Assembly (NCBI GenBank): GCA_958510825.1
Contig: OY294046.1
Span: 73,665,808 to 73,729,807 of the forward strand
DNA length: 64,000 nucleotides
DNA from: Brachypterus glaber
Lineage: Eukaryota; Arthropoda; Insecta; Coleoptera; Kateretidae
Direction of reading: 5' to 3'
The notes under the pieces were generated by a model, which saw nothing but the letters and a program-made list of their open reading frames with translations, had not been told where the DNA came from and did not search any database. Shown here one piece after another: positions 35,346 through 48,423 of the stretch; positions within the stretch are counted from its first letter, which is position 1; each line of letters begins with the position of its first letter. The translations under genes and the position numbers were made by a program.

Positions 35346-35868
35346 ACTAGATGAAACGTTGCAAGCACCCTGTCAAAACATCGGCACTATTGTACACTAG
35401 AGCCATCTAGTTTGCAAATTTCAAACTAGGTGTTTTGTTTGATTTTAAATTCTGTATCTTTAAAACATTATATTCTAGCAAAAAACTGTATATAACATTT
35501 TTTATAGGGCTTAACAAGAGCTTTTATTTAAAATATAATTTTTTGAAATATGTGGCATATGCTAAAAAAACCTTTTACTGCTTTAAACGCCAATATCTCG
35601 AAAACAATGCGTTTTAGGAAAACGTTGTTTATAAAATGTTTTGACCAATTTAAAATTATCTTTTATATAAATGCTAAATTAACCAAATACAATAATAATT
35701 GCCTTAATTATAAACAAAAACCGCTAAAAATAGGAGTTTTACCCTATTTTTACCCCCAATCGTTTACCCCCAAAATCTAATCAGCTCTTCGGAATACGAT
35801 AAGAAACAATATGCAAAAAACCGCAAGTCGATATCTCATGTAGAAATGGAGTTAGAGAGTTTACACCC

Positions 35869-35919
<51 letters not shown>

Positions 35920-35920
35920 A

Positions 35921-35952
<32 letters not shown>

Positions 35953-35957
35953 GGACG
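35346..35957 (-). mobile_element. Helentron/HINE-like element, copy 3, with long (GACA)n
   Basis: Starts actagatgaaacgttgcaag and follows the family to an expanded (gaca)n tract of about 80 bases, after which the terminal hairpin segment is missing. Adjacent downstream sequence ends in acaccctgtat, like another element's end. Confidence 0.7.
35869..35951. repeat. (GACA)n microsatellite
   Basis: About 20 tetranucleotide units with one interruption (gaaa), inside the HINE-like copy. Sibling copies have 2-5 units at the same place, so this is expansion of the element's own tract. Confidence 0.9.
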
Positions 35958-36447
35958 CAAAAGATATTCTAACTGAAGCCTCACGGGAGTTCCAGAACTT
36001 TGATTTTTTAAATGGTACACCCTGTATATTTTAATTCCCCTAACAGGGGTTTGCACCTTATTATTATGTGATTCTTGTCAATTGTTTCAAGTGATACTGT
36101 CTACTCGGTAGTTCGAAAGGTGAAATGAAGCGGTAGTAGTTTTTCGTAGTTTCGGATATCTCAAAATGCGAGGTCACAATCGTGGAATTACACAGACTCA
36201 AGGTAATCTCACTACTGATCAATACAAGCGTATGCAAGTTAATGATAGACCTGGCTTAATTAAAATTAAAATACTATGATGTGGTTTAGCAGCTTTAACG
36301 CGTTAGGTCGGGAATTATGTGACATACCACGCCACCTAAACATCCAAGAGAACGTGTTCCATTTTTTGAGTTTATATTTTATTAGGGAAACAAATGGTAA
36401 TCACAGTTGGCTGGCGGCGTAAAACAAGATCGCATACACAGAATATA

Positions 36448-36943
36448 GTTATTTTCTTAACCAGTGTATTAAGTGGATAAAATCACTTAATACACGGGTT
36501 GAGAATTTAATTTCATCCAACACCTTTTATTTTTAAATAAAAATCTATAATTTTGCGAAAAATTATGTCAAAAATATTAAGATTAAGTTTTCTTAATACT
36601 AAGATAATAGGTAGCCATGGCCTAAGTATGCCTATTAAAAATAAACAATTGCTAGTTTTACATTCCTTACAAACGTCAAAATGGACGCGGTGATGACAGA
36701 ATTTTTAATAAAAACAGTATTTTATTCAAAAACTAAAGAATAATTTGGAGTTTTCTTTAATTTTTATGGTTTAGTTAACGTGCTTCTATTTATAGAATAG
36801 TTATAATACTTAATTAGAAGGGTATGTAACTGTACGTAAAAGAGTGGGTAAAAAATTTTTTAGTCACTAGTGGAAAAAAACTCACTTTTGACATTTAAAA
36901 TAGTGCTCAAAACAAGTGTTTCTGTGAAGGTGTTGGATAAAAG
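36448..36943 (+). mobile_element. 0.5-kb 'ggtgttggat' element, copy 3
   Basis: Begins ttattttcttaaccagtgta and ends gaaggtgttggat. Nearly identical to 32507-32997, with a small deletion of the ctaattttgggtgagatt segment. Confidence 0.7.
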
Positions 36944-38079
36944 TTATTATAAAAGAAACTGTTATTTTATTAACCAACAGATTCTTACTTTTGTAAGTAT
37001 TCAGAGTCTAAAATAAATAAGTTATCTTATGATATCTGAGTTGCATACTGAGTAAGCTAGAACCTGCCATTTCAAATTAAGGAGCATTCTTTTGAAATAA
37101 CAACTAACATTTTATGAAATGTATTTAGAAATAAATGCAACTTCTACATTAAATATTAGATAAAAGTCTCTCCTTTTCTATTGTTTCCATCGAAAGGAGT
37201 ATTCACCCAATCAGGTCCAGCATTCTGTTTTGTGTCTCTATTCAATCGCTTTCCTATTTCATATTTCATCCTGAAAATTTTCATTTTCGCCTTTTAAACT
37301 TTTCCCATTCTCTAAGGTTTTATTCTATATTTGTCTTTCTAGAGTATAGTATTTTTGAGATGTGGTCCAAGTTTACTTTTGAGGTGTATTCTATTAATAT
37401 GTGGTACCAGACCAACCTCTTTCTTCACCCTCTTTGGCTATGGCTGAGTTGTAGCTTTATATCGAGACAGTGGCTTTAGTACAAAAATACTTAAGTGAAA
37501 AAATTATTGGTTATATGAAAAATGATACTATACGTAAAATTGTCATTGGTTCATAGAAGAAAAAACTTCATTTGGGGTCAAAAAATTCATTAAAGTTTTC
37601 GTTTTCATGTGGCCTCTCAGTTTTACTTCCATCAAAGTATTACTATTAATGGAAAAACTAAATAAAACGAACTATGATAATTCTAAAAAACATGTATTTA
37701 AAACAAAACAAACACTTTTTTAATTTTTCGACACTTCTCTGCCACCATTGTCCCTCGTCTCCCCTAAAAATAGAAAAAATAATTTACAATTGTGTGAATT
37801 TGAGGAAATATTCATTTAAGAACGGGATACGATACTGTTTTTGCTTTGTAATTATAGTTAATTAAATGTGACTTTAATTCCTGGTACATAAAACATTAAA
37901 TAGCTATAAAATAAAAAATATTTTACCGGTTTTCTGGTAGTATGACAAATATGCTTACTGTGTATCGACTACAGTCAATACTGCTAGGTATTATATCTAT
38001 GGCAGAGCGTTTTTACCTCAAATGGTAACTACCGATGCTTCCAACATCTGGAAATATTTTTTTTCTTCAAGCGTACTAA
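36944..38079. other. AT-rich, nothing recognised
   Basis: No repeat family or coding signal was identified. Confidence 0.4.
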
Positions 38080-38445
38080 AATGTTCATATTTTATAACAC
38101 ACCAGTTAGAAGTGATCTATTTTTTTACAGTAAAAAATGAGTTCATTGTTGTACGCCGTAAAAAAAAGTTAGTTAGCAAAACCACCACTGGCGGCGCACT
38201 CTTAGACTTTGATGACAGCCATACTTCAAACTTGTGTCAAAGTGGTTGACTCGCGATTCTGTGCAAAAACCTTGTGTGAAACTGATTAAAAATGACTGAA
38301 GAAGAATATATGGTTTATACACCTACAAATCTCTCCGAAATATGCTACATTAGACAAGTTACTATCGAAATCGCGAAAAGTGTACGATTTAGCCTACGAA
38401 AAAAATTTAAAATGAGCTAAGGAAGGTTTAAGTTTATTTCGAAAG
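38080..38445 (+). mobile_element. transposon-like fragment with possible recombinase N-terminus, copy 1
   Basis: Shared with 43556-43945 from gcgtactaaaatgttcat to ggaaggtttaagttta. A start codon at 38292 opens MTEEEYMVYTPTNLSE. A 5-base deletion relative to the sister copy then shifts the frame, beyond which the other frame reads LDKLLSKSRKVYDLAYEK. The KSRKVYDLAYEKF-like pattern resembles N-termini of tyrosine-recombinase proteins of Crypton-type elements, which is a weak resemblance. The upstream 200 bases would be the element's 5' region. Broken copy. Confidence 0.45.
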
Positions 38446-41400
38446 GGTTTTATTGGCCTATTTTAATAAAAAAACATACTTTATTACTAAATAAATTAAA
38501 TTCAAAATAATATTTAAAAAAATATATAGGATGCTTGAAGAAAAAATAGTATGTTTCACTCAGAGGAAAAGTGTTTTTTTTACTCATCTGTAGTTTCCGG
38601 ACTCCGCTTCGCGTCGTCAGACTAGAAGAAAAAAAAGCTTTACTTTTCCTCTTGGACAATGGAGTTGTCAAAAACCCGAAACCGATGGGTAATAAAAAAT
38701 AAGACGGTATTTGTTGTCAAACCCGAAATGCATATACGAAAGTATTATTAAAAATAATTATAATTTATAGTAATCGTTCTAGGTATTACCTAGAATAATT
38801 AGAAATGAATGAAATGTCTATTCCTTTTTCAACGTATTTATGCATCCAGTAATCATTGTTTTATGGCGTTATTACTATTGGAGATCTATTAAAATATCTA
38901 TTTATTATCCTATTAAATCTATTTTCACGTCAATGTAAATAAATCTGGTTTATATTATTATTCTTTCTATTGTCTATACAGTTTTGAATTTATTATTTTT
39001 ATTGATTTATTATTTTCCCTCGATAATTTATTATTTGTTTTACACATTGCCCATTTAGTATTTGATTTCTATTTTAATTTATTTTTTACGTTTGTATACA
39101 GGCCTGTGCAATATAATTCTGACGTTAATCATGCCTTCATAAAATAATGATAATAAACATGAGATTCTACCATAACGATGGAAAGAGAACCATTAGTCCA
39201 GCCTGCGCAAGATTATTTTGTGACAGAACGGGGCAGCGAAATGACGTAGGGCAACATATCTGACCTTGCGCAGTACGCATCTCTATCAGCTGTGAAATGC
39301 TGGCGGTCGTAAAACAATTCATCCCCCCGGTATTCATTTGTCTTATCTCCAAAAATCCCCTAGTAAAAATCTTAAAAAGTCCAAAAATAGAGATATGGCA
39401 AACCAATACTGGGGTGACGAATTATTAGTAGTTTGTTTATACTGTCAGTAGTGTCAGATGGTCGTTTGTTACTGTTAATTTTTCGACTTCTACTGTGTTT
39501 TAATTGTTTTTTTTTTTGCTGCATTTGTTTATAACTTTAAACCTAACCTGTATTGTTGCTTTATGAAGAGCAAAGGGTCAATCCCTGGTGTACTCAAAGT
39601 AGGTGTACAAAATTCTTATAAAATCATTTTAAAAAACTATTTCGATGTTTCTTCGTAGATATTTATTTTTTTTGTTGAATTTTTTACAATTTTTATTTGA
39701 CACACAAAACTAAGGTTAAAAATACTCGTCAAAAACAACAATAGTAGTGCGCATGTGCAGGTTTGTCTCAGATGCGCTAGGCACATTTATCACAGTATTC
39801 CTCAACGGCTTTGGAGGTCTTTCCTTGTCTATGGATTCTACCCTTCTACTAGTTGAATATTTGTAAAGAACAAAACGTAATACAACAGCTGGATTTTGTT
39901 AAAAATTTATGCTCCAAAGACAACACAAGACTTACTCCTATATAAAAATTGTATACATAAATAGGGGTGACCGGGGCTAATTGTACATTTGGCAATTTTT
40001 ATTGAATAGGTCCACCAAAAAAATAGTTCTTATATTGAGTAATTTTCTCTTTTTTTATAATTGTGTATCTTGGTTTGTTGTATCGTTATAATAATAATTA
40101 ATGGTTGGTTATCCTGAATATCAATTACCTTCCCTAAAATAGTTCCTATACAAGAAAAAAGTGCATTTTAAAGTTGTTTCTACCAGACAAATATAAAGAT
40201 TTATTATTATAATAGTAATTATTACTACTACAATTTCTACTATCAAGAATGAGAAACTCTCGCGCCATCTGATAGCCAGTGTCCTCGTTCTTTAATTAGA
40301 TATTATTATGTGTATTTTTAAATAAAGTTTTAAAATCTCTAGCATTTCACTAGTACCTGGGCAGTTGAGATAAATGCAAATACGATAGGCATTTTATTAA
40401 TTATTAAGTGGACTCGAAATGGATCAGAGTCTAGAAGACAGAAGATGTGAGCACATAGAAGTAGATATCTTCATACAAAAATCAAGTATTCCCTGGGAGT
40501 ATACTTATGAATGTATATATTTTTATTTATATGTTCCAAAATTGACCACTAGTGAGAATCTGAATAATTTTAATTTAAATTCTTAAATTACCTGGGACAA
40601 CATTTATTTAATATAAAGTAAATTAAAAAAAGTTATAAGCTTATATTTATCCGGCTCTATTAAGATATGGGGAAAAGAATAAAAATCGAGTTTGAAATTT
40701 AAACAAACAGAGCAGTGTCCTTTGTTTGTTACCGGTCCCATATAATAATGAAACCAGCCCTGTTCACATCAACACATCCAAAACTGGTTTTTGACACAAC
40801 GCAGTACCTTGATTACGGCTTACTATACTCCACATTCATTCTTCTATTTATTATAGCGCGTATTCCAATCAATAAATACATCAGCTGTATCTTCTCGTCT
40901 AATATGCCCAGTTACCTTAGGTAATAAACTGCTTATGAAAGACAAACGAAGGACGGTGAGAGGCGGTGCCTCGAAGCAGGTATATAACCAATCTCACCTC
41001 ATCATAACTTTGGTCTCAAGCCAATGGAAACACGCATTCTTCATTGACCACTCACATAAACTACCTGTGTCAACTCATATACATACATGTTGCTGGCTGA
41101 ACTCCGAGCCACGAGTTATGTGCGCTAATGGAAAAATTAATGAGCTATTTTACTCTCGATACAATTTTTCACCAACCACTTCTCGAAGACAGTTTAACAT
41201 AGGGTCTATGAAACAAAAATTAAAACTTTTACAAAAAAAAATATAAATTTTATTTTTAAAAATCTCAAAAAATACCTTGTTGTAAGCAATTCTCTTACCA
41301 GTTTTGAGGGCAAAATACAAGAAAAACAATAGTTGACCATAAAAACACAACAAAATGATGTATCAAAATAGCCCCACGTTTGTGGCTATCGTGGATACAG

Positions 41401-42629
41401 TAAGGGGCTATTGGGATACATAAAATTCCAAAAAAAAAAGGTAAAAATATAATAAATCTGTAAACATTCAAAATAAGTTGTGTATTTTTCACAGAACTAA
41501 TATTGTAATTTTCAGTACCTTTCTATCAGTGTGCAGGCTACAATATTACGTGCGGTGTGTTGTATTATATTTAAATAATCTAATAAATTGCTTATAACAA
41601 AGCAATGTTCCAAGTTTAAATATAAATGTAACACGGGACGATAACAATGGGAGAGTGCCTGGTCATACCAAATAAGGAATGCAAATCGGACGATTATTGG
41701 TCACGCTGGCGTCTAGGAACCTTTTCTGCGCCGTGTTTTCCGATTTCTATGCATCTATTAACTGACTTTTTGTCCTACACGCTTTTTCGCGAATGCTCAC
41801 ATTAATATTATACAATCTAATTAAAAATCTACGCTCTTTGCAGAACGAACTTCCCAGAATAAGGAACATCATCAAAAGGTATTCTTGGTCTTCTTGCAGT
41901 TGGTATTATTCTTTTATCGTTGCTTCAAGGTTAAAAGTTAGTACAAGTTATAGGTCCATTAGAACTAATTTACCTATAACTTCTATATATGTGTCAGGAG
42001 TTTTAATTCTCCTTTATAAGAGTTGGTTTTGTATTTTATATTTATTTTAACTCCAAACGCAATATGTTAACTATTTTTTTATACATATATAAGCATCTTT
42101 TTTGTGTGTATAAACTTTCAAGGTTTATAAATCTTATTTTACGGCCACGCGTGATACGGAAATAAAAAAAAGTGTTTTTAACGTAAAAAGACCCCAAATT
42201 ACTAAAATAAATACTCTTAAAAATATACACGAGGAAGCGCACTAACCTATTATAACTCAACGCACACGGTCTATGTTTATTTTAATGATATCCCTAAATC
42301 TTACTGTATTTTGAAAACCCAAACACTCGAGACTGGTTTTCAAGGACAAACACGACAACAAAACCGATAGATATTCCAATTTATTTTTATAACACAGCGA
42401 TTAATTGAAAATTATCTGGTTATGGACGCCTAAAAAGGGCCGTTTACATGTCTAGCATTCAGATATACCTATAGGTTTATTTACCTGTCCAAACCCATCA
42501 TTTTATTTAAAGCTATTTAATAAATATACAAGTTATTTTTAATGGTACACCTAGACTTTACCTTTTTTTGTTTAAATTTTATATATTGATAGTAACAGCA
42601 CCAAGCAATTACAGTGATTAAACGAGAAT
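38446..42629. other. largely unique, no gene found
   Basis: GC-richer unique patches lie at 39170-39420, 40930-41120 and 41640-41790 (the last with octamer atgcaaat). A gcttcgcgtcgtcag patch is near 38605. Otherwise AT-rich. Short ORFs look like chance. Confidence 0.35.
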
Positions 42630-42673
42630 TTTTGTATTTCGGTATAGTTTTTTATTGAAAACATATAAATATC

Positions 42674-42716
42674 TGCCTAGCGCTTTCGGAGTGTTATTCC
42701 ATCTTCAGGGCTGGCA
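42674..42716 (-). ncRNA. hammerhead-ribozyme-like motif
   Basis: Minus strand: GCC-CTGAAGA, then TGGA ... TCCG as a short stem II, GAAA, the palindromic stem III AGCGCT, A at the cleavage position, and GGC pairing with GCC as stem I. Located 3' of the GIY-YIG coding region, as expected for Penelope-like elements. Stem II is weak. Confidence 0.55.
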
Positions 42717-43090
42717 CTGAAAGTAAGTAAAGGGGGGGGGGTCAGTTAGATTTGAACAAATTTTTTTGGGGCACTTGAAATTAGGTTATGTTAAATTTTA
42801 TTAAATTACTTACTTGTCAGTGCCTTACAGGGTGCAGCAGAGGATAAATAGTTGTTGGAAAGTACATTTAGAGCAAAGGGACGATTACAGACACATTAAA
42901 ACTTAAAAACTAACATATTAAAATTGCGGGACATCTTGACATTTAAAATATTTTTTTCTTCTTCTTCTTCTTCTTCTTTTTCTGCGTAATGGCTATGTTC
43001 AGGGGGGTATATGGCCAGTCCAACGAGGAAGGATAGGCGGCCAGCGACGATCATTTTCAGAAAAGTTATTCTTAGGAAATTGTTGTAAAA

Positions 43091-43417
43091 TTAGATTAAG
43101 TTTTTAAAAAGAGGGTTAAAATTGTTATTTAGGTTTGTTTGGTTGTTAATACAAAGTTTTTTATTGTGTTTTTTATTGTGTTCTAATGCTAATGAAATTT
43201 CCAGATCTTCTAGTAAAGAAAGTTTTGGATCATATTTATGTGTATAGAGTTGGTGCAAAATTTCGGTGTTGTTTTCAGGGTCGAAAATGTGGTGATTGTA
43301 TTGAAGGTGGTGACCGAAAACTGATTTTCTCGGTCTTTTTATGTGTTCACTACATCTTATACCGATTGCCCTAGTAGTTTTACCGATGTAGAAAGTATTG
43401 CAGGGGGGGGGGGGCAT
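43091..43417 (-). pseudogene. Penelope-like GIY-YIG endonuclease fragment
   Basis: A minus-strand frame of about 108 codons reads CNTFYIGKTTRAIGIRCSEH, then KSVFGHHLQYNHHIFD and LLEDLEISLALE, the block order of Penelope-like GIY-YIG domains (YIGKT, EH, SxxxxHxxxxxH, E-x-I). A run of C/G bases (43405-43414) replaces the residues before CN, probably an expanded homopolymer. The 5' end and reverse transcriptase are absent. It belongs to a different subfamily from 9146-9490, since the sequences differ throughout. Confidence 0.78.
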
Positions 43418-43555
43418 TTAATCTTATATATTCCACTTTTTCCCAATTCAGGTATTGGGTCTTTTGTGTGCAACATAATGACAATTAAATTACGTAAATA
43501 TTTATTTAATGCAAAAATGTATGGTGACAGTTCATTTATTAAATAAGATTTTCGT

Positions 43556-43945
43556 CAAGCGTACTAAAATGTTCATTTTTTATAACTGAACACACTAGTT
43601 AGAAGTGATCTATTTTCTTACAGTAAAAAAATGAGTTCATTGTTGTACGCCGTAAAAAAAGTTAGTTAGCAAAACCACCACTGGCGGCAGCACTCTTTGA
43701 CTTTGATGACAGCCATACTTCAAACTTGTTTGTTTATTATGTAAACAGGTGATTGACTCGAGCTTCTGTGCAAAAACCTTGTGTGAAATTGATTAAAAGA
43801 AGAAGAATATATGGTTTATACACCTACAAATCTCTCCGAAATTGCAATTGCTACATTAGACAAGTTACTATCGAAATCGCGAAAAGTGTAGGATTTAGCC
43901 TACGAAAAAAAATTAAACGATCGAAGGAAGGTTTAAGTTTATTTA
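43556..43945 (+). mobile_element. transposon-like fragment with possible recombinase N-terminus, copy 2
   Basis: Second copy of 38080-38445. The start codon region is deleted, but the frame is otherwise better preserved (LSEIAIATLDKLLSKSRKV) until a stop in place of the tyrosine codon seen in copy 1. A small insertion (ttgtttattatgtaaacagg) is present upstream. Confidence 0.45.
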
Positions 43946-44200
43946 TTTATAAAAAGTAAATAATAAAATTTGCGACTATCGATAATTTACCTCGTCTCAT
44001 ATATATAAACGCATACATCACTAATCACTCTTGACTAAATTAAACTTGGCATCTTATGATTATTCAGAAAAGGTAGGCCATGGTTTTCTTGAAATAGATC
44101 GCGACAAATATTTTCATTAACAAATGATTTATTTAATTTGGACAACCAGTTATATAATTTAAATGTTAAAACAGTTAACAGTTAAAACAGTTAATTTCGA

Positions 44201-45137
44201 AACTAAATGAAACGTTGCAAGCACCCTGTCAAAACATCGACACTATTGGGAAAACTAATAACATGCTATTAGAACAGCGTAGCATAACATAATTACAATT
44301 TTACTACCACTTCTCACTGCACAAACTAACTTGTATAATATTTATATTAAACTTTAGCTTTTCTTGGACACCTTATATATAATTAAAATTAATAATAAAA
44401 ATATGTTTTTACTTGGATGCAAGTTGAACTTATTAATTACAATTTTTGATTGATTTTATAAACAAATAAATGGAAGCTTAAAATTTGTACACTAGAGCCA
44501 TCTAGTTTGCAAATTTCAAACTAGGTGTTTTGTTTGATTTTAAATTCTGTATCTTTAAAACATTATATTCTAGCAAAAAACTGTATATAACATTTTTTAT
44601 AGGGCTTAAAAAGAGCTTTTAATTAAAATATAATTTTTTGAAATCGGGTTATAAATATGTGAGATATGCTAAAAAACCTTTTACTGCTTTAAACGCCAAT
44701 ATCTCGAAAACAATGCGTATTAGGTAAACGTTGTTTATAACATTTTTCGACCAATTTGAAATTATCTTTTATATAAGTGCTAAATTAACCAAATACAATA
44801 TAATTGCCTTAATTATAAACAAAAAACGCTAAAAATAGGAGTTTTACCCTATTTTTACCCCCTTACCCCCAATCGTTTACTCCCAAAATCTAATCAGTTC
44901 TTCGGAATACGATAAGAAACAATATGCAAAGAACCGCAAGTCGATATCTAATGTAGAAATGGAGTTAGAGAGTTTACACCCAGACAGACAGACGGACGCA
45001 AACATTTTTTTTACTGATTTCGACTCAGAATGGTCTAAAACGTCGAGAAATGTGAAAAAAACGTGGTCAAAGATTTTGACTTTTCGGCGAAGATTTCAAT
45101 ACATCGGCACTCTTGGTAGCACTAAGTGCCGATTTAA
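44201..45137 (-). mobile_element. Helentron/HINE-like element, copy 4, interrupted
   Basis: Starts aactaaatgaaacgttgcaa and ends with the gtgccgat hairpin. It is split after cactattg (44248) by about 237 bases of unrelated AT-rich sequence (to about 44485), then resumes at tgtacactagagcc. Only two GACA units remain. Confidence 0.7.
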
Positions 45138-45423
45138 TTACCATCATATATGATTATATGAACTTTAAACGACAGTTTAAACAATAAAAATACCCGTATT
45201 TACGTATTTTTAGTCAATTTTCAATTCATTTATACAAAAATATTCCCCGCTCTTGATATTATTTTCTTGGATTCACTTAAAAATATTATTGTACTTACCA
45301 TGACATGACCATGACAGATTTAGTGTTTTCCTTATTAACTTATTCTACATATGATTTGGCTCGAAGGACCATGTTAGATCAGGAACCTAAGAGTTTTATT
45401 CAAAATTTAATTAGAAATAAGTT

Positions 45424-45716
45424 GAAAAAACTTGTGATTCTTTGTATATCGGTATAATTGTAATAAATAAGATCAGCCGAGCGCTTTCGCTTCAATCATT
45501 GAAGCATCTTCAGGGCGGGCCTTGTCAGGTTTTTATAGACTGTGGGCACTTTAGAATACATACATTTAAACATATAGACAATAAATTAAGACGGTTACAT
45601 TTAAAATTTAAAATAAAATAATTTAGGTTAGAAGACACATTTTGGCAGATGACAGAAGAACAATTCATTGTTCCTATATCTATACCGATATACAAAAAAT
45701 CACAAGTTTTTTCATT
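45424..45716 (-). mobile_element. small element: inverted Penelope-type ends around a hammerhead motif
   Basis: gaaaaaacttgtgattcttt...tatcggtata at the left is the inverted repeat of tataccgatatacaaaaaat...aagttttttc at the right (about 33 bases). A hammerhead-like motif lies just inside one end. There is no coding sequence. The tataccga end motif also follows the hammerhead of the element at 42630, so this looks like a non-autonomous derivative. Confidence 0.6.
45476..45516 (-). ncRNA. hammerhead-ribozyme-like motif, well-formed stems
   Basis: Minus strand: GCC-CTGAAGA-T, perfect 6-bp stem II GCTTCA/TGAAGC with loop ATGAT, GAAA, palindromic stem III AGCGCT, C at the cleavage position, then GGC closing stem I with GCC. 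Every conserved core base is present, apart from one extra T before stem II. Confidence 0.65.
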
Positions 45717-46645
45717 ATACATTCACGGTATACACGTCAAATCCACAGTAAGAAATAAGTTATTAAAAATTTAATTTTTAATTCTTTCCTAATACACCAA
45801 ATCTTAACCAAACAAAAATTGTAAAAAGTTAGGTGCTTTGTGTTCCTTAGTTAATAGCTGTCAGAGGGGTTTATGAACTATCCATTAACAAGCAAATTAT
45901 TTAAAATAAACAAATTTTGACATTTTAATAGTATTTAATTTATGTTCAATTATAAGATCAAAGGTGCTCGTGAAAATCATTTATGAAAAAAAACGTGTTT
46001 ACTTGTATGTTATTATACTAAACGATTATATATTTTGTAATTTTATTTTCGAACCTGTTTTAAAAATAAATTTACGGAAATATGGATTTTTAAAATACCT
46101 ATCTAGAAATAATGATATTTAATCTTTTTTTTTCGCTTGACAAAAGGACTTATCTTCAAGGAAAATGATCCATTATTATATCATTATTTGTCAAGTTGTC
46201 TCCAAAGGTCTTATCGATTAAAAAATATCTTGAAATTATTTGAGCATAAATAAGACGCAAAATAGTAGTAATAACAGGCCTTCGTATATCCTTTCTTTAG
46301 TTTTACCGCAACAAATTTGTCCCCATATTTCTTTTATATTCTCTGAATGCAATCCAATGTAATGGGATATGTTTATCCCTACCTGACCGCATAAGCATTG
46401 CTCCAAGCGATCAAATAATACAGGCCTATATTCCAAGACAAACAACTATATTTATGTCATTGTAATGTCATCATTTCACCTATTGTGTCCTAAATATGCC
46501 CTGGATTAGTCCCAGGTATGTTCAAATATATAAACGTGCATTTCGAATACGCCATCTGGGAGCAGAAACTCGCTCTAATAATACGGGGCTCATAATATGG
46601 CCCACTATAAAAGAACGCCGTATCTTGACAAAAAAAGTGTATATT
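45717..46645. other. AT-rich, nothing recognised
   Basis: 46490-46620 is a little richer in G+C, with actataaaag, but no transcription unit can be supported. Confidence 0.35.
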
Positions 46646-47340
46646 ACATCGGCACTTAGTGCTACTAAGAGTGCCGATGTATTGAAATCTTCGCCGAAAA
46701 GTCAAAATCTTTGACCACGTTTTTTTCACATTTCTCGACGTTTTAGACCATTCTGAGTAGAAGTCAGTAAAAAAATTTTTTGCGTCTGTCTGTCTGTCTG
46801 TCTGGGTCTCTAACTCCATTTCTACATGAGATATCGACTTGCGGTTTTTTGCATATTGTTTCTTATGGTATTCCGAAGAGCTGATTAGATTTTGAGGGTA
46901 AACTATTGGGGGTAAGGGGGTAAAAATAGGGTAAAACTCCTATTTTTAGCGTTTTTTGTTTATAATTAAGGCAATTATTATTGTATTTGGTTAATTTAGC
47001 ACTTATAAAAAAGATAATTTTAAATGGGTTAAAAAATGTTATAACCAAGGTTTTTCTAAAACGCATTGTTTTCGAGATATTGGCGTTTAAAGCAGTAAAA
47101 GGTTTTTTTAGCATATCTTACATATTTATAACCCGATTTCAAAAAATTATATTTTAAATAAAAGCTCGTTTTAAGCCCTATAAAAAATGTTATATACAGT
47201 TTTTTGCTAGAATATAATGTTTTAAAGATACAGAATTTAAAATCAAACAAAACAACTAGTTTGAAATTTGCGAACCAGATGGCTCTAGTGTACAATAGTG
47301 CCGATGTTTTGACAGGGTGCTTGCAACGTTTCATCTAGTT
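46646..47340 (+). mobile_element. Helentron/HINE-like element, copy 5
   Basis: Near full length: acatcggcacttagtgctac hairpin at the left, a short (gtct)n, and gcaacgtttcatctagtt at the right. No insertions. Non-coding. Confidence 0.75.
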
Positions 47341-48159
47341 AAGTTTAAATCCCCCAAAATAAATTAAAATGGTGGATTGTTTTGGTAGGTAACAATCAAA
47401 AAACATATTTTATTAAATTTTATATTTACTAATATAGTCAAAATTAGAATTCCAAAATACTCAAAAAAGTCACATACGGGTTATTCATTTAATGATGGAA
47501 TATAACTAATAATATTCCTCCCCTACCGGCTGGTAATTGATCTTTGGCATTATGTGACAGTTGCGCAACTGACCGTCTATTAGTTATATTATACTCCCCC
47601 GCAATTGATGATTTATAGGTCGCATTTAAAGATGACCCCATATTCTTACATATGCTGGTATCAAATGGGAGGGTTGGGAGGACAATTTCAAATCTAAATG
47701 AGACATTTAACTGGATAATCAAAAGATATTTATTTCAATAGATTTATTAATGGCATTTTACTAGTTTTAACTATCTTTGTCGTTATACGACCATTATAAT
47801 TATTTATTATAAGTACAATAGGAATGTTAGTCTATATAATATTAGTACAGCTGCGACAGTTTATTTTAGACAGTTTGATTAAATAATACTAAATGTTTGA
47901 TTCAATTCTATTTTGGTATGGGAATGCTTTGAGTAATTATTAGTTACTTAATCCTTTGGACTCCAAAGTTTGGATCGAATAACCTTGAATCTAAAATAAG
48001 TTCATCTACATTTTTTTAACAAAGAAAAATATTAGTAAAAATATATTTTAAATCTAAAAAATAAAACATTCGTTTGGACTTTTTTATTTATTTATTTAAG
48101 CTTGGTTTGGTAACCCAACAATAATATTAGATAGTAGATGGTTGGATTAGGGTTATTTA
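47341..48159. other. AT-rich, nothing recognised
   Basis: Weak inverted segments occur (ataactaataatat / attagttatattata near 47500-47600). No gene. Confidence 0.35.
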
Positions 48160-48235
48160 TATTAAAAAACGTTTTTTTACTAAAACTGCCGACGTTTCGT
48201 TGGCTTTATTCCAACTTCTTCAAAAGGCACACTAC
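48160..48235 (-). ncRNA. degraded hammerhead-like motif
   Basis: Minus strand: TTGAAGA (C of the CTGANGA box is T), an extra A, stem II GTTGG/CCAAC, GAAACGTC with the ACGT minimal stem III, then GGC. The matching GCC lies three bases too far away. Probably a decayed Penelope-like 3' end. Confidence 0.35.
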
Positions 48236-48423
48236 AAGAAATGTAACAATTATGTTATAACTTTTTAACAATTCAAAGAACCAGAAAGAAAACAATATAA
48301 GTTTAAAAATTGGTTAATAAAATAATAAAATATGATTCTTTTTTTATATTTTGCAGACATTTATAATTCTAGGAAAAAATGTATATATTTATTTAGAATC
48401 AACAGTTTATATTTTTTTTAATA

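Larger units (their letters stand above)
42630..43445 (-). mobile_element. Penelope-like element 3' end, different subfamily
   Basis: On the minus strand: truncated GIY-YIG coding region, then a 3' untranslated region, then a hammerhead-like motif (42674-42716) and an end containing tataccgaaatacaaa. The reverse transcriptase is missing. Confidence 0.75.

Noticed and set aside
35781..36056. Ser/Val/Cys-Leu repeat protein on the minus strand
   Set aside because: It is translation of the (GACA)n microsatellite.
40935..41246. 103-codon open frame as a gene
   Set aside because: No domain, no splice context, composition like chance translation of a unique region.
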